This document shows, one piece after another, positions 37,746-45,302 of a stretch of 64,000 bases of DNA (position 1 is the first letter of the stretch; each line of letters starts with the position of its first letter). Below the pieces are notes generated by a model. That model was not told where the DNA came from. It worked only from the letters and a program-made list of their open reading frames with translations, and made no database searches. The stretch is from positions 62,001 to 126,000 of IMG/VR virus record IMGVR_UViG_3300032242_000488. One strand, given 5' to 3'. The translations under genes were made by a program, and so were the position numbers. The DNA is from a virus.

Positions 37746-38806
37746 TGGCAACTGTTTATCTAGTAGACCTTGAGCCTGTAGAAACTCGCTATACGGCTCA
37801 ATGGAAGACTCATCTTCCTGCTACCCTACAAAAGAAAGGACACGATGTCACGATTATCTCAGGCCCTAGCGATATTCCTAGCGCCACTACTCCTGGTGCA
37901 TTTCTTAATTTTGGGGGTACTAATATCTATAAGGCAAACCAAGTTGAACAGCTTGGAAGACTTTTTTGTGCAGGATCCATCAAGGCTGGCGATCATTTTA
38001 TTTTTACTGACGCTTGGCATCCAGGAATTATCAACCTAAAGTATATGAGTGAGTTACTGGGCATTCCAGTAACAACACATGGCTTGTGGCATGCTGGCAG
38101 TTATGATCCTCAAGACTTTTTAGGACGTCTAATAGGTAATGCTCCTTGGGTTAGGCATGCTGAAATGAGTTTCTTTCACGCATTTGATCACAACTACTTT
38201 GCTACAGATTTTCATATTAATTTATTTTGTGAAACATTTGTAAATGACAAAGAACAACGCATATTAAGCAGTAAGGTAGTACGCACAGGCTGGCCTATGG
38301 AATATATGGATAGTACATTAACCATGTATAAGAACATGCCCAAGCGTGACCTTATTCTGTTTCCGCATCGTATTGCACCAGAGAAACAAGTTGAGATTTT
38401 TCGAGACTTGGCTACACACTTACCACAATATGAATTTGTAGTGTGTCAGGATCAACAGCTAACAAAAAATGAATATCATAACTTGTTAGGCGAAGCAAAG
38501 ATGGTGTTCAGTGCTAACTTACAAGAAACACTAGGTATTAGTTGGTATGAAGGTGCCGTAGTGGATGCTATTCCTATGATTCCAGACAGACTAAGCTATA
38601 GTGAAATGGCATTTGATACTTTTAAGTATCCAAGTGAGTGGACTGAAAGCTACCAAGCATATGATTCTGCTAGACCTGCTATTTGCAATAAGATCATGCA
38701 GTATATGAATCATTACGATCAGTTCTTACCACAGCTAAGAAAACAAACGGAGGCATTACGTGAGCAATACTTCACAGCCACAGGACTGTATAACAATATC
38801 AAGTGA
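37745..38806 (+). CDS. GT-B family glycosyltransferase
   Basis: 353 residues in two Rossmann-like halves. The N-terminal half starts TVYLVDLEPVETRYTAQWKTHLP...KKGHDVTIISG, and the C-terminal half carries LILFPHRIAPEKQVEIF, a motif analogous to GT4 'RLxxEKG', then KMVFSANLQETLGISWYEGAVVDAIPMIPDR with the donor-binding E...G pattern. It transfers a sugar from a nucleotide donor. The acceptor is unknown: host surface glycan, virion protein or modified DNA are all possible, the last because of dpdA nearby. The C-terminal end overlaps the next gene. Confidence 0.75.
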   Translation: MATVYLVDLEPVETRYTAQWKTHLPATLQKKGHDVTIISGPSDIPSATTPGAFLNFGGTNIYKANQVEQLGRLFCAGSIKAGDHFIFTDAWHPGIINLKYMSELLGIPVTTHGLWHAGSYDPQDFLGRLIGNAPWVRHAEMSFFHAFDHNYFATDFHINLFCETFVNDKEQRILSSKVVRTGWPMEYMDSTLTMYKNMPKRDLILFPHRIAPEKQVEIFRDLATHLPQYEFVVCQDQQLTKNEYHNLLGEAKMVFSANLQETLGISWYEGAVVDAIPMIPDRLSYSEMAFDTFKYPSEWTESYQAYDSARPAICNKIMQYMNHYDQFLPQLRKQTEALREQYFTATGLYNNIK

Positions 38807-39188
38807 CCCAGGTATTATTGCACAGGAAATAACTACCATTGATACTAGCACCTGGAACATGAGCTCAGGTGCTAGTAGTTACTATTACACCGGTGTAGGG
38901 GCAGCCGGTAGCACCGATACCATTACTATCAGCAATGGCGGAACTCATATTAGTAACTATACAATTAGTGGAGGTCTTACGTCATCTGGTACTGTTAGTA
39001 TTGGAACTATAAGCGGTGCTGGTACAGGATATAATTGGGGCACAACGGAAGAATTTGTAAATTGTTTGCCGGACTTTAATAGAGTACAGGCCATGTGTGA
39101 ACAATATCCCGGATTAAAGATTGCCTACGAAAAATTTGTAACAACATATAAGTTAGTGAAAGATGATTATGATAGTCCAAAAGATTAA
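38760..39188 (+). CDS. Small repetitive structural-like protein
   Basis: 142 residues from a GTG start with CGGAGG upstream. The middle is Gly/Ser/Thr-rich beta sequence (GVGAAGSTDTITISNGGTHI). The C-terminus NRVQAMCEQYPGLKIAYEKFVTTYKLVKDDYD is a helix type found in many marine T4-like phage proteins and resembles the end of the protein at 39611. Probably virion-associated; unknown. Confidence 0.6.
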   Translation: MSNTSQPQDCITISSDPGIIAQEITTIDTSTWNMSSGASSYYYTGVGAAGSTDTITISNGGTHISNYTISGGLTSSGTVSIGTISGAGTGYNWGTTEEFVNCLPDFNRVQAMCEQYPGLKIAYEKFVTTYKLVKDDYDSPKD

Positions 39189-39645
39189 AAACAAATTCTT
39201 TTCTTTTTTAGAACGGCACGATCGCAAACGTATTATTATGGATCGTGTTGATGACGAACCATATTTGGAACGTTATTACATCTTTTTGAAAGACCGTAAG
39301 ACATTTCCGTTTAATGTATTTTTACATAAATTTTTAAAAGGCGACCCAGATGACATACACGATCATCCGTGGCCCTATGCTACATTCATTTTGAAAGGTG
39401 GATATTATGAATGGATTCCACAGTTTAACCCAGATGGTACAAAAAATTGCGAGATTCGTAAGTGGCGTGGACCCGGCCATTTTAGGATTTGTAGTCCTAA
39501 CAGTTATCATCGCATTGAATTAAAAGAGGGCATAAATGCATGGACCTTGTTCATGCCAGGCCCGCAAACAAGAGAATGGGGATTCCTTGTTAATAACAAA
39601 TGGATACACAATGACAACTACCTTGAAGCACGGAAACAACATTAA
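39163..39645 (+). CDS. Cupin-fold protein
   Basis: 160 residues. DDIHDHPWPYATFILKGGYYEW and GPGHFRICSPNSYHRIEL carry the two cupin motifs (HxHxW..., then a later His near SYHR), followed by AWTLFMPGPQTREWGFL. Cupins of this kind are sugar epimerases/isomerases or iron-dependent dioxygenases; the fold alone does not decide. Next to a glycosyltransferase, sugar metabolism is conceivable. Overlaps both neighbours. Confidence 0.65.
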   Translation: MIMIVQKIKNKFFSFLERHDRKRIIMDRVDDEPYLERYYIFLKDRKTFPFNVFLHKFLKGDPDDIHDHPWPYATFILKGGYYEWIPQFNPDGTKNCEIRKWRGPGHFRICSPNSYHRIELKEGINAWTLFMPGPQTREWGFLVNNKWIHNDNYLEARKQH

Positions 39646-40066
39646 AAACGGATTAGTTGGTAGTACTGTCAGTTCGTCAACCTACGGAGCAGTGCCTCCG
39701 CAGTTGAGCGGACAGGTTTATACAACTGCTACAGGAACATCTGGACAATTTTTGACAGCAGGTTCCGGTACTAGTACCACTGCGATATGGACTACTGGTA
39801 CTACTACCACTCCTTACGATGCTGTAATGACTGTTAATCAAACCAAACCGGCTACTATAGAAGTTAAAGGTAATATGGTTATTAACGGGCGAGATTTAGA
39901 AGAACGGTTAGACACAATTGAAAAAGTCTTGCAAATTCCAGAAAGAGATGTTAAACTAGAAAAGAAGCACCCTAAGTTAAAGAAACTGTATGATGAATAT
40001 ATTCATGCATTAGGGAAGTATAGAACATTTGATGCACTTAAAGGAGATGACAATGCAACTACATGA
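39611..40066 (+). CDS. Small fibre-like structural protein
   Basis: 151 residues from ATG 39611; an earlier in-frame ATG would overlap the cupin gene more. Ser/Thr/Gly-rich first half (QVYTTATGTSGQFLTAGSGT), then IEVKGNMVINGRDLEERLDTIEKVLQIPERD and a helical HPKLKKLYDEYIHALGKY tail resembling the protein at 38760. This NGxDLxERLxTIExxLxIP pattern is frequent in cyanophage virion proteins. Confidence 0.6.
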   Translation: MTTTLKHGNNIKNGLVGSTVSSSTYGAVPPQLSGQVYTTATGTSGQFLTAGSGTSTTAIWTTGTTTTPYDAVMTVNQTKPATIEVKGNMVINGRDLEERLDTIEKVLQIPERDVKLEKKHPKLKKLYDEYIHALGKYRTFDALKGDDNATT

Positions 40067-40283
40067 ATCAGTTAGAGATAGCTACAAAGAAATTATTGTT
40101 AAAGAAAATGACGGTTTTCGAGTACGCATGGAAAAACACGAAGTACTAAGTCCAAAAGGATTGTTTAGTCTTAACATTGTTCAAGAAAATTTAAAAGACG
40201 GTGAAGTTGTAGATAGTCAAACCTATAACTTCTTTATGACCAAAGAAGAATTACAAAGTCTTGCACAGGGTTTAACTGCATGA
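40053..40283 (+). CDS. Small conserved protein, unknown
   Basis: 76 residues; ATG 40053 is placed 6 bases after AAAGGAG. SYKEIIVKENDGFRVRMEKHEVLSP...SQTYNFFMTKEELQSLAQGL is a compact alpha/beta sequence. No family recognised. ATGA overlap with the phosphoribosyltransferase gene. Confidence 0.55.
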   Translation: MQLHESVRDSYKEIIVKENDGFRVRMEKHEVLSPKGLFSLNIVQENLKDGEVVDSQTYNFFMTKEELQSLAQGLTA

Positions 40284-40789
40284 AAAAAATTTACTACAGT
40301 TGGAAAGACGTCGAGGGTGCTTGTTTAGATATTGCTAGACAAGTCATTGCTAGCCAATGGCGGCCTGACTATATTGTAGGCATTACTCGCGGTGGTGCAA
40401 TTCCCGCAGTAATGTTAAGTCAGTTTTTTGGTGTTCCTATGCGTCCATTACAAGTTAGTCTACGCGATGGCGGGGATTGCACTAGCGATCTAGGTATGGC
40501 TGAAGATGCATTTGGTCATGAAGAAGATCCTAAAAATATCCTCATTGTAGACGATATTAATGACCAAGGATCGACTATTGCTTGGATTAAACAAGATTGG
40601 CCAAGTGGTTGTTTTCCTGATCACAATCAATGGACAAAGACATGGGGACATAATGTTCGATTTGCTACTTTGACAAATAATATGGCCAGTAAAGAAACTG
40701 TTGACTATAGCGTTTGGGAAGTTAACAAAGCAGAAGAAGATTGTTGGTTAGTTTATCCGTGGGAAGAGTTTTGGCGCAATGACAACTGA
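40280..40789 (+). CDS. Phosphoribosyltransferase (purine PRT-like)
   Basis: 169 residues. The PRPP-binding loop NILIVDDINDQGSTI is a classic type I PRTase motif, and YIVGITRGGAIPAVMLSQFFG is the conserved R-G-G(L) loop region as in xanthine-guanine PRTase. It would join a purine-like base with PRPP, or the reverse. Lying between dpdA and folE, a role in salvage of guanine or 7-deazaguanine bases is possible but inferred. Overlaps both neighbours by a few bases. Confidence 0.75.
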   Translation: MKKIYYSWKDVEGACLDIARQVIASQWRPDYIVGITRGGAIPAVMLSQFFGVPMRPLQVSLRDGGDCTSDLGMAEDAFGHEEDPKNILIVDDINDQGSTIAWIKQDWPSGCFPDHNQWTKTWGHNVRFATLTNNMASKETVDYSVWEVNKAEEDCWLVYPWEEFWRNDN

Positions 40790-41150
40790 TATTGAAAGGG
40801 CACTTGATGAAAAACGAGCACCGTGGACAGGTATCGAATACCGAACCAAAGACTATTGGGTCTTCCGAGATGCATACCCAGTTACGGAAGGACATCTGTT
40901 ATTTGTGCCTACCAAAGAAGACTGGGACCATCTTTGGGACTGCTACAAAGCCGCATACAAATTCGGTTACATGGGAGTCGAATCGGGCAGGTGGGACGCT
41001 TTTAATGTCGGACAGAACATTGGCGAGGCTGCTGGACAAACAGTAATGTATCCGCATATACACATGATTCCTAGACGCAACGGTGATATGGAAGATCCAC
41101 GTGGAGGAGTTAGACATGTTATTCCAGAAAAAGGAAACTATAAGAAATGA
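40779..41150 (+). CDS. HIT-family protein
   Basis: 123 residues. FRDAYPVTEGHLLFVPTKE and MYPHIHMIPRRNGDMEDPRGGVRHVIP match the HIT fold. Of the HxHxH triad the second and third His are H93 and H95; the first is replaced by Tyr91. The nucleophilic (second) His is kept, so nucleotide hydrolase or transferase activity (e.g. on dinucleoside polyphosphates or AMP-conjugates) is plausible. Coupled to the CDGSH gene by ATGA. Confidence 0.7.
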   Translation: MTTDIERALDEKRAPWTGIEYRTKDYWVFRDAYPVTEGHLLFVPTKEDWDHLWDCYKAAYKFGYMGVESGRWDAFNVGQNIGEAAGQTVMYPHIHMIPRRNGDMEDPRGGVRHVIPEKGNYKK

Positions 41151-41326
41151 GTAAATGCACTTGCGGACGTACTATCAATCAACCCTGGTGTGATGGCAGT
41201 CACACTTTAACAGAAGCACAATATCAAGAACGCTGTAGAGAAATCGAACTAGATGAATACAAAAGACAAGCTCAGGAATTATGGAACGACTCATGCACAA
41301 GCGTTAGATCCAATGACAGTAAATGA
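41147..41326 (+). CDS. CDGSH iron-sulfur domain protein
   Basis: 59 residues. CTCGRTINQPWCDGSH fits the CDGSH signature C-x-C-x2-[ST]-x3-P-x-C-D-G-[SAT]-H exactly, with C4, C6, C15 and H19 as ligands of a [2Fe-2S] cluster. The rest is one polar helix. Such proteins (mitoNEET relatives) transfer clusters or electrons. The short length implies that it works as a dimer or an adaptor. Start overlaps the HIT stop (ATGA). Confidence 0.8.
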   Translation: MSKCTCGRTINQPWCDGSHTLTEAQYQERCREIELDEYKRQAQELWNDSCTSVRSNDSK

Positions 41327-41519
41327 ATATGACGTTTGTATCAACTGGGACAATCAAAACGGTTTTTGGTGGAACGAGACTTGTGCGCTAGTATTAGAAG
41401 TTTTTGGGTTGCCTGGAAATAGATATGAATCTCATCCAGACACAGACTGTATGCTGTTTACATTTAAATCAAAAAAGGATGCAGACTTATGCAAGATACT
41501 GTTAAGCGAAAGATTGTAA
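41313..41519 (+). CDS. Small conserved protein, unknown
   Basis: 68 residues from ATG 41313, which overlaps the CDGSH gene by 14 bases as is usual here; an in-frame ATG at 41253 would overlap by 74. NEYDVCINWDNQNGFWWNETCALVLEVFGLPGNRYESHPDTDCMLFTFKSKKDADLCKILLSE is conserved in T4-like marine phages. No function known. Confidence 0.55.
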   Translation: MTVNEYDVCINWDNQNGFWWNETCALVLEVFGLPGNRYESHPDTDCMLFTFKSKKDADLCKILLSERL

Positions 41520-41695
41520 ACATTGTTATTGTCTTATTTGTCATATTCAGCTTACCAATAGTTTGGCTATTTGCGCCAAGGCATAAACAAGGCGAGATTA
41601 TTCGGATTGACTGCACCTGGAGTGAGATTAGTCCAGACTTTAGTATAGAAATAAAAGAAGCATGCCGCAAAGCTCGCATGGCAAATTCCAAATGA
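41489..41695 (+). CDS. Single-span membrane protein
   Basis: 68 residues. IVNIVIVLFVIFSLPIVWLFA is one membrane span near the N-terminus, followed by a charged domain (DCTWSEISPDFSIEIKEACRKARM). Unknown. Overlaps the previous gene by 31 bases and the next by ATGA. Confidence 0.55.
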   Translation: MQDTVKRKIVNIVIVLFVIFSLPIVWLFAPRHKQGEIIRIDCTWSEISPDFSIEIKEACRKARMANSK

Positions 41696-41994
41696 TAAAA
41701 TTTAATCTTAGTTTTTTAAATCCGTTCAAACACGAAAACTTTATTGGCTTATACAATTGGCACGGCGCAATTAGTAAAAATAAATCTTGGGAAGTAGAAT
41801 TGTACTACTATGCTCGCGAATGGTTTATTTTTACTGTAGATCTATCTTGGACAGGGTGCAGTCATGCAGGACCACGCATCGAATTTGGTTTGTTTGGATA
41901 CAATATAAGTGGCAACATTCATGACAACAGACACTGGGATTATGAAAATAAATGTTGGGAAACAGTTGACAACGACCTAAATAAAGTAGTATAA
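41692..41994 (+). CDS. Small aromatic-rich protein, unknown
   Basis: 100 residues from ATG 41692 (ATGA junction). High in Trp, Tyr and His (NWHGAISKNKSWEVELYYYAREWFIFTVDLSW, HDNRHWDYENKCWE), consistent with a compact beta-sandwich. No motif recognised. The folE promoter lies inside its 3' end. Confidence 0.5.
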   Translation: MIKFNLSFLNPFKHENFIGLYNWHGAISKNKSWEVELYYYAREWFIFTVDLSWTGCSHAGPRIEFGLFGYNISGNIHDNRHWDYENKCWETVDNDLNKVV

Positions 41995-41995
41995 T
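41966..41995 (+). promoter_or_regulatory. Sigma70-like promoter for folE
   Basis: TTGACA (41966-41971), 18 bases, TATAAT (41990-41995), 39 bases before the folE start, with CGGAG between. Confidence 0.7.
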
Positions 41996-42034
41996 AACAC
42001 AAAGACATCCACGTCATTAACTCGGAGAATAAAA

Positions 42035-42781
42035 TTGACAGATAAAAAAGAAACAGGTTTAGACGCCATGTACGGCGATAGCGGATATCAAGAAGGCACA
42101 GCACATAACTATTTAGGTTTTGTAATGAAACGTAATGGTAAAAGATTTTGGGCCGGAGACAACATCAGTGAATACATTGATGACAAAATGAAAGAAGACT
42201 TAATCAACGAAACAACTCTAGCATTTGAAAAAGTGTTAGATTGTTTACTAATAGATCGAGAAAACGATCCCAATAGTAAAGGTACTGCTAGACGACTAGC
42301 TAAAATGTATTTTAACGAAGTAATGGCAGGACGTTATGACCCGGCACCAGATGCGACAGCTTTTCCAAATGATAGTGAAGATAGGTATGAGGGTATGTTG
42401 GTGGTTAGGAGTGAGCTTCGTAGCATGTGTAGCCATCATCACCAGCCTGTTTCTGGTGTTGCGTATATTGGGATCATCGCCGCCCAAAAACTCATTGGAT
42501 TGTCCAAGTACACACGTATTGCCCAATGGTGTAGTCGTAGAGGAACCCTCCAGGAAGAATTGTGTAATGACATAGCACGAGAAATACAAAAAGCTACAGG
42601 ATCAGAAAATGTAGCAGTCTATGTTCAAGCAGTTCACGGATGTTGTGAAAATCGCGGTATTATGGCACATAGTTCATTAACACAGACTACAGTTTTAAAA
42701 GGGGCATTTAACACTGACCCGCATACAAAGAAAGAGTTTTTTGATAACATTAAACTTCAACAAGAATTTGCACCAAGATAA
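42035..42781 (+). CDS. folE: GTP cyclohydrolase I
   Basis: 248 residues from a TTG start (E. coli FolE has 222). The core is clear: MCSHHHQPVSGVAYIGI with zinc ligands C132 and H135, KLIGLSKYTRIAQWCSRRGTLQEELCNDIA, and AVYVQAVHGCCENRGI with the third zinc ligand C203/C204 and the catalytic His region. It converts GTP to dihydroneopterin triphosphate, the first step of both folate and 7-deazaguanine synthesis. With QueE and DpdA here, the deazaguanine route is the probable use. Own promoter upstream. Confidence 0.9.
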   Translation: MTDKKETGLDAMYGDSGYQEGTAHNYLGFVMKRNGKRFWAGDNISEYIDDKMKEDLINETTLAFEKVLDCLLIDRENDPNSKGTARRLAKMYFNEVMAGRYDPAPDATAFPNDSEDRYEGMLVVRSELRSMCSHHHQPVSGVAYIGIIAAQKLIGLSKYTRIAQWCSRRGTLQEELCNDIAREIQKATGSENVAVYVQAVHGCCENRGIMAHSSLTQTTVLKGAFNTDPHTKKEFFDNIKLQQEFAPR

Positions 42782-42791
42782 GGAGACCTAA

Positions 42792-42983
42792 ATGTCAAAA
42801 CTAGCAAAACTAGCAAAAGTAAATGAAAATATTTCTATCAATCGTTACGATAACGGTTGGATGGTAGAAATTGGTGGACGAGATAAAAAAGAAGATTGGA
42901 AAACTACCAAAACTCTTTGCAACTCCGAAGAAGAAGTCATTGCTCTTATTAAAGAGTGGAACACATTACCCCTAGACGTTTAA
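42792..42983 (+). CDS. Small conserved protein, unknown
   Basis: 63 residues; AAGGAG upstream. SINRYDNGWMVEIGGRDKKEDWKTTKTLCNSEEEVIALIKEW is a beta-beta-alpha pattern seen in T4-like marine phages. Function unknown. Part of the folE operon. Confidence 0.6.
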   Translation: MSKLAKLAKVNENISINRYDNGWMVEIGGRDKKEDWKTTKTLCNSEEEVIALIKEWNTLPLDV

Positions 42984-42993
42984 GGAGAAAAAC

Positions 42994-43497
42994 ATGGCAA
43001 CATGGACCGTTAGCACACATTATAAAAAATCTTGCCAGGAAGTTGAACATTGGGTTCGACGTGAAGGCGAAGGCAAACTTACAGTCACTAACGGTTTCCG
43101 TTATGGCGAGTGGACTGTAGAAACTACAGACGACAATCCTCCAGAGTTTGAATTTACAAAAATTCCCGGCGGTGATGGTCGTAAAGACAGTATCAATATG
43201 CTAGATTGCGAAATTAACAATATTGAAAGTGTCGAGCTAGTTGAAATGTTTGATGGCGGTTGCTGGTTTGATACTGAGTTTGAAGATGTCACTGAAGAAG
43301 AACGAGCAGAGTTAGAAGACTTTATCGAAGAAAACAGCGTCTATGAATTAGAAGATCGCGAAGACGATAGTTGGTACAACGATGATACCGAATGGTGGAT
43401 TTGGGGTCCTATCGAAATTAAGAACGAAGCCGGAGAAACTGTACGTATTATCTGTGCAGACGAAGACGGCAATGTTGTCGACTTTAAGGACGAATAA
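42994..43497 (+). CDS. Highly acidic protein A
   Basis: 167 residues with about 48 Asp/Glu against about 14 Lys/Arg. The second half (GGCWFDTEFEDVTEEERAEL..., WGPIEIKNE, IICADEDGNVVDF) is clearly homologous to the protein at 43639. The charge pattern would suit a DNA mimic or a decoy for nucleic-acid-binding host proteins, but there is no direct evidence. AAGGAG precedes the ATG. Confidence 0.6.
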   Translation: MATWTVSTHYKKSCQEVEHWVRREGEGKLTVTNGFRYGEWTVETTDDNPPEFEFTKIPGGDGRKDSINMLDCEINNIESVELVEMFDGGCWFDTEFEDVTEEERAELEDFIEENSVYELEDREDDSWYNDDTEWWIWGPIEIKNEAGETVRIICADEDGNVVDFKDE

Positions 43498-43646
43498 TGG
43501 GAAGCGGTGATAAGTTCAGTATTGGAATTGTTAAAGGTTTTGGCCTAGCAATTTTTGTTGATAAATTTCCCCACGCTTTATCAATTACATTGATCGTCGG
43601 TTGGTTTCAAATTTATATGGGTTTTGGAAAGGGATATGATGAGTAA
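43497..43646 (+). CDS. Small membrane protein
   Basis: 49 residues, MGSGDKFSIGIVKGFGLAIF...HALSITLIVGWFQIYMGFGKG; one or two membrane spans. Begins on the previous stop (TAATG) and overlaps the next start by 8 bases, placing it between the two acidic paralogs. Confidence 0.5.
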   Translation: MGSGDKFSIGIVKGFGLAIFVDKFPHALSITLIVGWFQIYMGFGKGYDE

Positions 43647-44208
43647 AGTATATCTAATCAAACCCTTACATAAAAAAAGCATTTGCTGGCACATTGAAAT
43701 GTTCCGCGACAATGCGGACGGCAGTATCAGTTGGTTTAACATCGATGATCACTATCGCTGGGGGCAAGGCTTTGTAGAAGAAGATATGGATTGTAATCTG
43801 CCTCTAGAAGGTGATCTGCAAGCTCATGCTAAAATGGACTGCGGATGGGGTGCAGAACTAGACGACCAACACGCTTGCTGGTTTGAATTTAGTGATGACA
43901 TTACTGAAGAAGAACAAGAACGTATCAAAAAATGTTACCTAGAAGGTGATGGCGATCTCGAGTGGGAACGTGCTGGTGCGGCATGGTTATACGAAGGCAA
44001 TCACGAATGGCAGTTTGAAGATGACTATCTAGTTATCGATGCTCCGTATCAAGTTAGTCTTTGCGAAGAAGATGGCACAGTCATCGAGGAAAACGTTAAA
44101 CTACGCACTAGAGAAGAACTTGCAGAAGCCGCTAAAAAGTGGCAAGAATCTAATACTAACAAATGGCCTTTTGATGTTGTTGAAAGCGAAGGCGGGGAGA
44201 CAGACTAA
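43639..44208 (+). CDS. Highly acidic protein B (paralog of A)
   Basis: 189 residues; ATG 43639 is chosen for spacing to GGAAAGGG, though ATG 43636 is also possible. QHACWFEFSDDITEEEQERIKKC aligns with GGCWFDTEFEDVTEEERAEL of the protein at 42994, as do VIDAPYQVSLCEEDGTVIEEN and PIEIKN...IICADEDGNVVDF. Strongly acidic. The duplication with divergence suggests a dosage or target-variant role. Function unknown. Confidence 0.6.
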   Translation: MSKVYLIKPLHKKSICWHIEMFRDNADGSISWFNIDDHYRWGQGFVEEDMDCNLPLEGDLQAHAKMDCGWGAELDDQHACWFEFSDDITEEEQERIKKCYLEGDGDLEWERAGAAWLYEGNHEWQFEDDYLVIDAPYQVSLCEEDGTVIEENVKLRTREELAEAAKKWQESNTNKWPFDVVESEGGETD

Positions 44209-44423
44209 TGAACTCAGTAGATATGGCAAATAATCTTATACATCGGGCAAAGAACTTACAAGAGTTCGTTGTTGAAACCGATGTCCCGGACGATTTTCGA
44301 TTTAATGGCGTAATACCATTTGACATGCAGATTAAAGATAGTATAATAACAGCTAAAGTAATAGCACTCGACTTCAATGAAGCTGTTACACAACTTGATA
44401 ACTTTTTAGAAAGCTGTAAATGA
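44208..44423 (+). CDS. Small conserved protein, unknown
   Basis: 71 residues: VDMANNLIHRAKNLQEFVVETDVPDDFRFNGVIPFDMQIKDSIITAKVIALDFNEAVTQLDNFL. Alpha-beta-alpha pattern, conserved in T4-like phages as I recall. TAATG upstream, ATGA downstream. Confidence 0.55.
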   Translation: MNSVDMANNLIHRAKNLQEFVVETDVPDDFRFNGVIPFDMQIKDSIITAKVIALDFNEAVTQLDNFLESCK

Positions 44424-44593
44424 ATCCGCAACACCTATACACAATCCGATGGACACAACCCTATGCCACTTACCAAATGCGCCCATATCTTCGTCAACTT
44501 CGTGAAGATTACGAAGTTCAGATTGAAAATAAGTTGGCTAGTGATAAGTTTGATGATGCAAAAGCAGTCTTAGAAAGAATTATGAAATTATGA
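44420..44593 (+). CDS. Small protein, unknown
   Basis: 57 residues: MNPQHLYTIRWTQPYATYQM, then RPYLRQLREDYEVQIENKL and a C-terminal helix. Too short for common ORF cut-offs, but framed by ATGA junctions on both sides, which supports it as a real gene. Confidence 0.55.
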   Translation: MNPQHLYTIRWTQPYATYQMRPYLRQLREDYEVQIENKLASDKFDDAKAVLERIMKL

Positions 44594-44880
44594 ACTGGTT
44601 AAAACTTAAATTTCGAGATTGGATAAACAGCGCACAAGACATATATGAAACGTCCAGTCGACAAAATCGACTAGTTAGTAGTGCTGAAGAAAAAACTATT
44701 AATGATGATCCTGTATTAAATTTTAAAGTTTATTCAGCAGTGGGTGGTAAGGTTGTAGAGTTTAGACGTTATGATCGCAAGAGTGATCGTAACGATAGTA
44801 CTACATACATTATTACAAATGATCAAGACTTTGGTGAACGTATTGCAAAAATTGCTACAATGGAAAATTTAAAAGCATGA
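44590..44880 (+). CDS. Small conserved protein, unknown
   Basis: 96 residues. KVYSAVGGKVVEFRRYDRKSDRNDSTTYIITNDQDFGERIAKIATMENLK is a conserved marine-phage beta-alpha sequence; the N-terminal 30 residues are an amphipathic helix. Function unknown. ATGA on both sides. Confidence 0.6.
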   Translation: MNWLKLKFRDWINSAQDIYETSSRQNRLVSSAEEKTINDDPVLNFKVYSAVGGKVVEFRRYDRKSDRNDSTTYIITNDQDFGERIAKIATMENLKA

Positions 44881-45302
44881 AGATAGAAACACCTGCCGAA
44901 GGCATACTAAAAACACGTAGTTGGGGTGATGCAAAAGTATACAAAATTGTCTGCGAATGTGGGCAACCTGATCACGATCACGATGTGTGGATAGAAGCCG
45001 ATGAAACAGGTGTCAATGTTCAAATATTTGTAACTACTAAAAGTGACTGCTGGTCTGAGGCTATAAAACCTAAATATGATATCGATAATATTTGGTTACA
45101 AGAGTTTGAGTGGTTTTGGAAAAGTCTCATAAACAGTCTTTGGAGAAAGTTAAAGTTAACTTGGACACTATGGACTAAAGGTTATATTAAAACTGAAACA
45201 ACTATTAGTATGACTGAACAACAAAGTTTGAACTATGCAGAAGCATTAAAATCTGCTATAATAGATGTAAAGGAATTTAGGAAAAAAGATGAGCAAAATT
45301 AA
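44877..45302 (+). CDS. Conserved protein, unknown
   Basis: 141 residues. VYKIVCECGQPDHDHDVWIEADETGVNVQIFV has a Cys/His cluster (CxC...HxHxH) that could bind a metal. The middle is Trp-rich (WLQEFEWFWKSLINSLWRKLKLTWTLWTKG) and the end helical. Precedes and overlaps queE by 14 bases. Confidence 0.55.
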   Translation: MKIETPAEGILKTRSWGDAKVYKIVCECGQPDHDHDVWIEADETGVNVQIFVTTKSDCWSEAIKPKYDIDNIWLQEFEWFWKSLINSLWRKLKLTWTLWTKGYIKTETTISMTEQQSLNYAEALKSAIIDVKEFRKKDEQN

